Shown piece by piece: positions 1-5,756 of a stretch of DNA of 41,151 nucleotides (the first letter of the stretch is position 1; every line of letters starts with the position of its first letter). The notes under the pieces are model-generated. The model was given only the letters and a program-made list of their open reading frames with translations, was not told the origin of the DNA and did no database searches. Source of the stretch: Cognatishimia sp. (lineage in GTDB: Bacteria; Pseudomonadota; Alphaproteobacteria; Rhodobacterales; Rhodobacteraceae); the NCBI GenBank assembly GCA_013215215.1, contig JABSOU010000031.1:1-41151 (forward strand). Direction: 5' to 3'. A program made the translations under genes and the position numbers.

Positions 1-2
1 GA

Positions 3-257
3 AACCATCATACCGATGGATCAGAGGCCAACGATGCACTAACAATCAAACTGGACCAGTCAGATGAGGCTGCTCAGCGACGGGCTGTGCTCGGAAAAAA
101 GGCCCAGTTTGAGCCGCATCCTTGGGTGTATGAGGTCAAAACTGGCCAAAGTGTCCCCTTTGGTGAACCGTCTCGACACACAGATCGAACTTTTGGACCA
201 CCGGAAGCATTAATGCGTTTGTTTGAGCGGTATTCTGAAGATTTGAATGAAGACTGA
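3..257 (+). CDS. C-terminal end of an unrecognised protein (5' end outside window)
   Basis: The frame is open from the first complete codon at base 3 to a TGA at 255-257, giving 84 residues with no internal start required, so this is the tail of a gene that begins upstream. The peptide is charged, contains HPWVYEVKTGQ and ends RLFERYSEDLNED. I do not recognise a family. The last 30 codons matter: almost the same peptide ends another short reading frame at 2559-2651, where the residues read EPSRHTDRTVGPPEAIMRLF and then RRYSEDRDQE. That shared peptide supports real coding here and shows that the 3' end of this gene has been duplicated. Function unknown. Confidence 0.5.
   Translation, partial: NHHTDGSEANDALTIKLDQSDEAAQRRAVLGKKAQFEPHPWVYEVKTGQSVPFGEPSRHTDRTFGPPEALMRLFERYSEDLNED
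163..242 (+). repeat. 80-bp direct repeat, copy A (inside the 3' end of the partial gene)
   Basis: This segment aligns without gaps to 2557-2636 with 6 mismatches in 80 by eye. It lies in frame within the coding end of the gene ending at 257. The two copies are 2394 bp apart and bracket the Abi_2 pseudogene, the TIR gene and a small ORF. Coding homology continues past the 80 bp to the stop codon in both copies. Confidence 0.85.
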
Positions 258-276
258 CCGGTGGGTAGATTTGAAC

Positions 277-1248
277 CTAACTCCAGAGTGGTAAAGCCTC
301 CCAATCAGCCGGAAAACCTGCCTGACCGATCGAAATCCCAGGTGCATCTGGGAACGTGCTGATCAGATCAACGAACCTCGTACCCCAGGTTGAGTTCGGG
401 TTGATCTGTAGCTGGAAGTGATGAGCAATTGCAGCGGCTGAATAAAACCGCTCTTGCGCGTATTGATCACCGTTTAAGTGGTCAAGTAATGGAACTTCAC
501 CTATGCGCGGCTGTTTCGGCTGAGATGCCAAAGGTTTGTTCCAGAGTCTTGAGTGATGTGCGCACACATTCCTGACGTATGAAAGACTGCGGATCCAGGT
601 AGGTAGCAATTCAGGACGTGGGATATTTTATCGGTTCGCAATAGCTCGCTGATCTCGGTACTTCAGCCCAGAAAAGAAGACGGATAACACGCCGAAATCC
701 CAAAGTTCGACAGCAGCCCAGATTGGCAAAGGGTCAGAGTATTTGCCTCTGAAATGTTCAACAAAATCGTCCTTTGAGTTGGCGACCATGTCGTCGAAGC
801 GTGCGATGAAGGTGTTGAACCTTGTGTCTGGCTTGTTCCTTGGAATGTTGTTCACAAACCGACCATCCAGATACTGTCCGTCACGATATGCCCAGGGATC
901 ATACTGACCAAGTTGAAGCGTAACGTCGGTTCAAAGCGCCACCTCGATCCGTTCAAGAACATCCAACATCAGTAGGCGTAGGCGCTTATCAAAGACGTAA
1001 AGATGGACTACCTGGGCGAACTCAGACCCGTCTCGGAAGTCGTCTTGAACCTGCATAGTCGGACGGCCATCTTCACCATTTACAAGCTGACTTTGACGCA
1101 GCGGATACCAGTATCCGCTCAGCCGGTAATAACCGATCTTTGAAAGATAATCGGTTGCTTTTGCCTGGTCAGAAATTTTCAATCCACGATCGTGAATTTT
1201 GGTTATTTGATCCGGTATTGAAAGGAATGGTTTTGTATACTGCTCCAC
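277..1248 (-). pseudogene. Abi_2 (AbiD/F-like) abortive-infection gene with two in-frame stop codons
   Basis: One frame of 323 codons runs from ATG 1248 to TAG 277, interrupted by TGA at 931-933 (codon 106) and TAA at 628-630 (codon 207). The reading frame never shifts. The first part has the Abi_2 signature KIGYYRLSGYWYPLR followed by LYVFDKRLR and LERIEVAL. Reading resumes after the TGA as TDVTLQLGQYDPWAY and after the TAA as NIPRPELLPTWIRSLSYV. The last part carries RNVCAH (codons 226-231), the R-x4-H motif of HEPN-type RNases that this family is known to contain. The family acts in phage defence by abortive infection. With two stops it should yield only a 105-residue N-terminal piece without the HEPN motif. 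Single-base changes CGA to TGA and TAC/TAT to TAA would explain both stops; this is inference. Confidence 0.88.
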
Positions 1249-1258
1249 AACCTACAGT

Positions 1259-1301
1259 ATAAAAAGAAAGCCGCCCCATGCGCAAGCGCAGAGGGGGCGA
1301 C
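1259..1301 (-). terminator. Rho-independent terminator after the TIR gene
   Basis: On the minus strand GTCGCCCC (1301-1294) pairs with GGGGCGGC (1277-1270), an 8-bp stem with one G-T pair and an inner TGCG/CGCA stem. It is followed by TTTCTTTTTATA. It sits 90 bp downstream of the TIR stop and just upstream of the Abi_2 start, so it should separate the two transcripts. Confidence 0.75.
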
Positions 1302-1391
1302 TGTGATGACCGAATTATAGTCGATATCTTCCAAGTGTCAAGGATCCTGACTGGGGAGAGCGGACGACTAACCTTTTGTTAATAAGTGATT

Positions 1392-2102
1392 TTAGAGATT
1401 GACCAGCTCAGCGATCTTAGTCGCAACATCAACCAGGGGTTCCTCGGCAGTGCTCAATCCACTACGTGAACCAAGCATCGGACTCACATCGCGAAGATCC
1501 TCATAGGTGGTGTTGTGTACGACAGGGACCAGCAACTCACGTGCAAGCAGTACCGAAAGCTCCTTATCGGCTATTCCTTCCCCACGAAGCCTGTCCAGAA
1601 ACGACGGGGTCACTAGCACAATCCCAATGCGGGATTTAGCCAACCCTCGATCGATTTCCCGAAGCAAAGCCGAACCGAGGGGTACGTCTTTTTCGCTGAA
1701 CCAAACTGCTACACCCTGAGCTTCGAGCAGGTCATGCAAATCCTTGGCAGCATCCTTGCGATCATCCCAGGCGTGACAGAGGAAAACATCCCGAAGTTCG
1801 GGTTGCGACGCACGCCTCTCGACGTTTTCACGCACTGGCGTAAGCGCTCGTACCTCAGTGGGCGTATAAAGCACTGATGAGCCCGCAGGCGACCACTTCG
1901 GCTTACTGCTTCCGCGTCCATCACCGCTGCTCCGACCACTGCTTCCGACTGTCGGTCGTGTATAAGATGGAGAGTAGGAAGAATATGATCCATATCCTCC
2001 TCCATAGCCGCCGTAACCGCGACTTCGACCGCTACATGCTGGACATGCCGCTGCTGCGGCTGCCGAGCGATGTCCACGTACTGGTGCTGTGCATCTTGCC
2101 AT
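1392..2102 (-). CDS. TIR-domain protein with Gly/Tyr/Ser-rich N-terminal tail
   Basis: This 236-residue protein ends in a TIR domain (about residues 104-236). The first strand reads RDVFLCHAWDD (104-114), then AVWFSEKDVPLG, REIDRGLAKSRIGIVLVTP and DKELSVLLARE. Glu149 in REIDRGL is at the position of the NAD-cleaving glutamate of catalytic TIR domains, so NADase activity is plausible but not proven. The N-terminus has Cys4, Cys20-Pro-Ala-Cys23, then a low-complexity stretch rich in Gly, Tyr and Ser (29-65). I chose ATG 2102 (MARCTAPVRGHRS) over an upstream in-frame ATG at 2156, because from here the Cys-rich start resembles other members of this TIR family as I recall them; the ribosome site is weak. 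Bacterial TIR proteins commonly act in antiphage defence. Its neighbour is a dead Abi_2 gene, and no sensor partner is visible. Confidence 0.82.
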   Translation of the reverse strand: MARCTAPVRGHRSAAAAAACPACSGRSRGYGGYGGGYGSYSSYSPSYTRPTVGSSGRSSGDGRGSSKPKWSPAGSSVLYTPTEVRALTPVRENVERRASQPELRDVFLCHAWDDRKDAAKDLHDLLEAQGVAVWFSEKDVPLGSALLREIDRGLAKSRIGIVLVTPSFLDRLRGEGIADKELSVLLARELLVPVVHNTTYEDLRDVSPMLGSRSGLSTAEEPLVDVATKIAELVNL

Positions 2103-2290
2103 ATACCCAACTATACCTTGTGGAGCCGCAGCCCTCAAGTACAACCCCTGCCACAATTTATGAAAACTCTGCTAGTGGGGTGTTTCCTCAATAGACCCTG
2201 TTTGTAGAGATCCACCGGTACTACCCCACCCCACTCAGACGCGTATCATTGGCCCACAGTCGACTGTTTAACAGCTTAATTTAACTCACT

Positions 2291-2473
2291 ATGAAGGATC
2301 TGTTTGGACAGAACATCATGGCAGAGTCTGCACGCGAGCGATACGAGCTCGAAGCAACTGAGATGCTCAATAGCATCGAAGACTATGCTTGGTTTCTGTA
2401 CTGCAACATTCGAGAGTTCCGCACCATTCTGCAGAACCTTGAAGATGTCCGAGATATGCTAGCTAAGCGCTAG
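2291..2473 (+). CDS. Small helical hypothetical protein (60 aa)
   Basis: This short ORF sits alone, divergent from the TIR gene, between the two 80-bp repeats. The peptide is acidic and predicted by eye to be mostly helix (ESARERYELEATEMLNSIED and then LQNLEDVRDMLAKR). It has no signal peptide or metal motif. No convincing ribosome site precedes ATG 2291; a second ATG at 2318 (MAESARERYE) is an alternative start. I do not recognise it. It could be a genuine small cargo protein of the island or a chance ORF. Confidence 0.35.
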   Translation: MKDLFGQNIMAESARERYELEATEMLNSIEDYAWFLYCNIREFRTILQNLEDVRDMLAKR

Positions 2474-2556
2474 TAATCGGAGCTCGGTTCCATTGTGGGG
2501 TTACAGAAAACAGAAAACGCCTAGGTGATATACCCAGACGTTCTCTGATTTATGAT

Positions 2557-2636
2557 GTGAACCGTCTCGACACACAGATCGAACTGTTGGGCCACCTGAA
2601 GCAATAATGCGTTTGTTTAGGCGGTATTCTGAAGAT
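2557..2636 (+). repeat. 80-bp direct repeat, copy B, with a displaced gene 3'-end fragment
   Basis: This is the copy of 163-242. Its frame is stopped by a TGA at 2553-2555 immediately upstream, so only the last 30 codons of the gene are present, ending at TGA 2649-2651. The substitutions keep the frame open (EPSRHTDRTVGPPEAIMRLF, then RRYSEDRDQE). It lies 53 bp from the 3' end of the recombinase gene, the arrangement expected of a displaced gene end at one edge of an integrated element. Confidence 0.8.
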
Positions 2637-2704
2637 CGGGATCAGGAATGACCGGTACCTCAACGGAAAACCCCGCTGAGTAGCACTTGAACTGGCACCG
2701 GCTG

Positions 2705-3298
2705 CTAATCCCACATCCGCGCAGCCACTTCCTGTTCTTCGGGGCCAAGGACTGTTGCATATATCGCTGTCGTTTCAACCGAGGCATGCCCCATCCATTT
2801 GCTGATGATATGTACCTGCACTTTGCGCAGCACCGCATGAACACCGAAGGCGTGGCGAAGCCCCTTTGGCCTGGCTTTCGGTCCGGTTAGATCAACCCGC
2901 TTCATGACCTTTTTCACCAACCGATAGCAGGTGATGCGCGGTAACGGCATATAGTTCTCGCCCCATAGATAAGGTCCGCTGGGGGCATATTCACCTTCGT
3001 AGATGAGCTGCAACAAGTTCGCAAATGTGTTCGGTATCGGCACTTCGCGAACGGGCCGCCCTTTGCGGCGTTTGAGGGTGCGAATGGACACTTTGTTCTC
3101 TGAGAGCTGTAAGTCAATCTTGCGCAGATTCCGTGCTTCAGACAGGCGGCAACCGGTATAGACCAACATCAAGCAAAACGCTCTCTCAAGGGGGGGCAGT
3201 GTATTTGCTTCGTCAATAAAGGCCTGTCTTTCAACAGGATTGAGGTACAGACGTCGACCGTCCTGGTCATACAGACGCATGTGTGAAGAATTTGCCAT
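2705..3298 (-). CDS. Catalytic-core-only tyrosine recombinase/integrase
   Basis: This 197-residue protein corresponds to the catalytic half of a phage-type integrase, without the usual N-terminal core-binding and arm-binding domains (full integrases are about 300-400 residues). Active-site positions visible are Arg51 (TGCRLSEAR), Lys76 or Lys79 (TLKRRKG), Arg148 (KGLRHAFG), His171 (WMGHAS) and Tyr180 (AIYATV). The first His of the HxxR box is Lys145. It would cut and rejoin DNA through a 3'-phosphotyrosine. The start at ATG 3298 is preceded by AAGGGC; ATG 3280 is an alternative. Its 3' end points at repeat copy B, and two palindromic sites lie upstream of it. It may have mobilised the defence cassette, or be a resolvase-type enzyme. 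Confidence 0.85.
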   Translation of the reverse strand: MANSSHMRLYDQDGRRLYLNPVERQAFIDEANTLPPLERAFCLMLVYTGCRLSEARNLRKIDLQLSENKVSIRTLKRRKGRPVREVPIPNTFANLLQLIYEGEYAPSGPYLWGENYMPLPRITCYRLVKKVMKRVDLTGPKARPKGLRHAFGVHAVLRKVQVHIISKWMGHASVETTAIYATVLGPEEQEVAARMWD

Positions 3299-3320
3299 AT
3301 GCCCTTGATTAGTTGTTGAT

Positions 3321-3339
3321 ACAGAATTGGTAATTTTGT
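3321..3339. promoter_or_regulatory. Palindromic site 1 upstream of the recombinase gene
   Basis: ACAGAATTGGTAATTTTGT is an 8-bp inverted repeat (one mismatch) around 3 bp. It is itself enclosed by TTGTTGAT (3313-3320) and its exact complement ATCAACAA (3346-3353). The surrounding CCTTGATT and TTCAGCA recur around site 2. It lies 22 bp upstream of the recombinase start, so it could be a recombinase core site or a repressor operator. Confidence 0.5.
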
Positions 3340-3452
3340 TTCAGCATCAACAAAATCATTATATATCAAAGATTTATGGCGTCAAACAGAGCTCTCCTTA
3401 CAATTAAATTCTTCGCAAAACGACAATAATGCCTTGATTGCACTACCTTTGT

Positions 3453-3471
3453 ACAAAATTACCAATTTTGT
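3453..3471. promoter_or_regulatory. Palindromic site 2 upstream of the recombinase gene
   Basis: ACAAAATTACCAATTTTGT is a perfect 8-bp inverted repeat around 3 bp. It is followed by ATCAGCAA and preceded by CCTTGATT (3432-3439), matching the context of site 1 in direct orientation 132 bp away. Confidence 0.5.
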
Positions 3472-3751
3472 ATCAGCAATCCCTTGGCGATCAATCAGGG
3501 TCAGTGACTTTGAGGGAGAGCAATTGACCCCAAAAAAGAAGATCGCCCGCAGTATTTGCTGCGCTATTTGGCGCCGCGGAAACGGCAGTCAGTGCACTTC
3601 TTACATTCTGGAAACGGCGGTTGGGCTGAATGCCCAGATCGCTGTGCTCTGCTGACATCAGATCGTTTCCTGCCTCGCTGCATCATCCAACCTCACTATC
3701 CACATTTGTCGCCCATTCTGGGCGTTTTCACAGATTGCAAAGGAGACTCTT

Positions 3752-4363
3752 GTGAAAATCTTTCTACCCTCACTCTGCGCCGTCGCGTTGCTATCGGCCT
3801 GTGCATCGACCAATGCTCCAGACCCGCTGGGGGGACTGGTGGACGAGGTAACGGCTTTGAGCGAGAACGGTGTTCAAGCGATCACCGCCGACCAATTGCC
3901 AGAAACCGCCACCATGAGCGGATATCTTGCGGCAGCGGAAACTGATGGAACCCCTGATACCCTTATCGTTGGCAATGCCAGCGCCACAGCAGATTTTGGT
4001 GCAGGAACATTAACTGGTACGGCCAATAACTTTACCGAATACGAGCTTTCAGCGGCTTGCGACACCACGTTTGAGGGCTGTACGGGCACGGCTCAGCAGA
4101 CACTCGGTGGATCACTTGATCTGGCAGGCACGATCAGGGGTACTGATTTCACCTATTCAACAACGGGGACTTTCACAGGGACAAATGACCAGATTGGTGC
4201 TTACACGTCAGATGTGACCGGAAATGGCGTAGGCACCTTTGCACATGACGGCAACGGCACCCTGCTAGCCGTAGGAGAAGGTTCTGCCATCGCCGATGTG
4301 ACGGTGGGCGATGTTGACGCTGGCAATATTGAGTTCGACACATTCTTGTTGCTCACAGAGTAA
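3752..4363 (+). CDS. TbpB-like surface lipoprotein (Slam-type substrate)
   Basis: This 203-residue lipoprotein precursor starts at GTG 3752 behind a good ribosome site (AAAGGAGACTCTT). The signal peptide ends in the lipobox LSAC, with Cys17 as the lipidated residue. The rest is Thr/Gly/Asp-rich beta structure with GNASATADFGAGTLTGTAN, the repeat-like strand pattern of the C-terminal eight-stranded barrel of transferrin-binding-protein-B-like proteins. Such proteins are placed on the outer face of the outer membrane by Slam. The gene immediately downstream is a Slam gene, which supports the assignment, but that Slam is broken. The ligand is unknown; heme, iron carriers or a host protein are family precedents only. 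A terminator follows the gene. Confidence 0.75.
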   Translation: MKIFLPSLCAVALLSACASTNAPDPLGGLVDEVTALSENGVQAITADQLPETATMSGYLAAAETDGTPDTLIVGNASATADFGAGTLTGTANNFTEYELSAACDTTFEGCTGTAQQTLGGSLDLAGTIRGTDFTYSTTGTFTGTNDQIGAYTSDVTGNGVGTFAHDGNGTLLAVGEGSAIADVTVGDVDAGNIEFDTFLLLTE

Positions 4364-4385
4364 CATGCAGTGGAGTTACGAGTGT

Positions 4386-4421
4386 GCCCAGCCATCATTC
4401 CTGTGGCTGGGCTGTTTTTTT
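4386..4421 (+). terminator. Rho-independent terminator after the lipoprotein gene
   Basis: GCCCAGCCA (4386-4394) and TGGCTGGGC (4404-4412) form a perfect 9-bp stem with a 9-nt loop, followed by TGTTTTTTT. It lies between the lipoprotein gene and the Slam pseudogene, so most transcripts should end before Slam. Confidence 0.9.
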
Positions 4422-4435
4422 GAAGTAGTTCTGCG

Positions 4436-5063
4436 ATGAGGCTCTTATTGACTATCGTCGCATTGACGGCACTTGTCGGCGCAACAACGGCTTTTGGGGA
4501 CCAATCCATCAGCCGCGCGCAGCGCTTTGCGCAAGCACAGGTCGCCTATCAGACCGGGCAGTACGGAGCCGCGAAACATCACCTTCGTATTCTGAAGCGC
4601 AGCAGCAGGGACGCCGACGAACTGAAGCACCTACAAGCGGCCTTTGGCACCGCACTGGCTGCCTCTCCATGGTCGTTTGGCTTAAACGCGTCATTCCTGC
4701 CATCCACCAATATCAACAAGACATCCTCTAACGAGGTGTTCCATACCCCATTGGGTACGTTTCAGATTACTGACGGCGGTGCTGAGAAAAGCGTTGTCGG
4801 TCTGCGTCTTGGTGCGCGTGCCACACACGAGACCATGCTGCCGAATGGCGTTGCCCTGTCCTATGGGTTAGAGATCAATCGCAGCCAGTTTTCGGCCAAG
4901 CGGCTCAATCGCACAGATGGCTCAGTGTCATTGTCCTGGGGGTGATCTGTGTATAGCCACCAATCCCAAGCTGTCCTGCAAGTTCTCGCAAAACTGGTCG
5001 AATGTATCGCTTTACGAGTTTCGCTCCACGGATTGCTCAGTGACGTTTGAGCGGCAGTTTTGA
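4436..5063 (+). pseudogene. Slam (surface lipoprotein assembly modulator), internally deleted
   Basis: The first frame gives 169 residues (4436-4945). A signal peptide MRLLLTIVALTALVGATTA is followed by a helical TPR-like segment (about 26-80) and the start of the outer-membrane barrel (WSFGLNASFLPSTNINKTSS, then GLRLGARATHETML). It stops at TGA 4943. In another frame the following bases read TNPKLSCKFSQNWSNVSLYE and then STDCSVTFERQF with a stop at 5061-5063. This is a typical last barrel strand ending in Phe and fits a Slam C-terminus. Intact Slam is roughly 450-490 residues, so about 240 residues of barrel appear missing plus a frame change at the junction near 4935-4955. The protein should not export its neighbour. 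Family assignment rests on the pattern and on the adjacent TbpB-like lipoprotein. Confidence 0.78.
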
Positions 5064-5128
5064 ATGAAACTCATATGGGGCTTAGTGAGCGGTGGTTTAC
5101 ATATTGATTTTCCAAGCAGATCGAGAAG

Positions 5129-5380
5129 CTACCGGAACCGGTCAAGCCAAGCATAGACGCGTTCTCTATCAATGAACGCGCAGCGCTCGCTTTCCCCGGT
5201 AATAAATTCTACGCGGGCTTCGATGAAATTAAGCTCGGTACCTTCTGATTTCATCTGACGCTCTAGTTCATAAATACATGCCACAGCATCATCCAGCGAC
5301 GTAAATTCATAGAGCCATTTGGCAAATCCTATGACAAAAACCTTACGTACAATCAGTGGCTCCAAATCTCCTTGTTTCAT
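5129..5380 (-). CDS. Hypothetical protein, 83 aa
   Basis: This is an ORF with coding-like composition, starting at ATG 5380 (MKQGDLEPLIVRKVFVIGFA) and ending WLDRFR. The frame extends to 5467, but the upstream part has poor protein character. No domain is recognised. The centre (FTSLDDAVACIYELERQMKS) looks like a helix that could mediate contacts. There is no clear ribosome site; instead a 20-bp near-palindrome sits directly against the start codon. It lies alone between the Slam remnant and the sugar-acid operon. Function unknown. Confidence 0.4.
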   Translation of the reverse strand: MKQGDLEPLIVRKVFVIGFAKWLYEFTSLDDAVACIYELERQMKSEGTELNFIEARVEFITGESERCAFIDRERVYAWLDRFR

Positions 5381-5400
5381 GGATTTAGTATACCAAATCC
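5381..5400. promoter_or_regulatory. 20-bp near-palindrome abutting a start codon
   Basis: GGATTTAGTATACCAAATCC matches its own complement at 9 of 10 pairs. It touches ATG 5380 on the minus strand, so it could be an operator or a structure covering the ribosome site. Chance cannot be excluded in this AT-richer DNA. Confidence 0.3.
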
Positions 5401-5756
5401 TGTTGGCTTTACGAATTCCAAAACAGTTGGAATTTCTCTGAATCGATTGCAACAAGACCAAAGCCACGTCGGCGAAGGTCGAGATAGATCGACGTTCTGG
5501 ACAGACGGCAAACCGTCGTTCGCTGCGGATACTGCCAGCGTGTACTAGGGCGGAATGGAGCCATTCTCTGCAGCCGCGACACCTGTATGGCGATTTGCTC
5601 TAAGCGGACCTTGGGAGCAAATTCGGGGCGGATCCAGCCTCTCTGATGCATCAGCGGGAACCAGACTTGCGCCGCGTATTGGACCAATGACAGCGACAAG
5701 CGACTTTCAAAGCTCACCCCAAGTAAGTAAACATGCAGAATGTTGACATCAGGTTT
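5401..5756. other. Gene-free stretch left of the sugar-acid operon
   Basis: Several overlapping ORFs occur on both strands (the longest, 5409-5717 minus, 102 codons), but none shows a recognisable domain or ribosome site. It is probably degenerate DNA at the border between the accessory region and the operon. Confidence 0.5.

Larger units (their letters stand above)
3299..3751. other. Gene-free stretch between recombinase and surface lipoprotein gene
   Basis: This contains the two palindromic sites in its first 180 bp. The remainder (about 3480-3735) has short overlapping ORFs in several frames without a convincing start or recognisable product. I see no gene in it. Confidence 0.6.

Noticed and set aside
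277..1248. Stop-codon recoding or selenocysteine reading of the Abi_2 frame
   Set aside because: The two stops are different (TGA and TAA), no SECIS-like structure was evident, and Rhodobacterales use the standard code; nonsense mutation is simpler.
3434..3655. 73-codon plus-strand ORF over palindromic site 2
   Set aside because: Composition is not protein-like and its start region is the palindromic site.
5409..5717. 102-codon minus-strand ORF
   Set aside because: No ribosome site, no recognised family, overlaps another weak ORF; only a faint helix-turn-helix-like string, not enough for a gene call.
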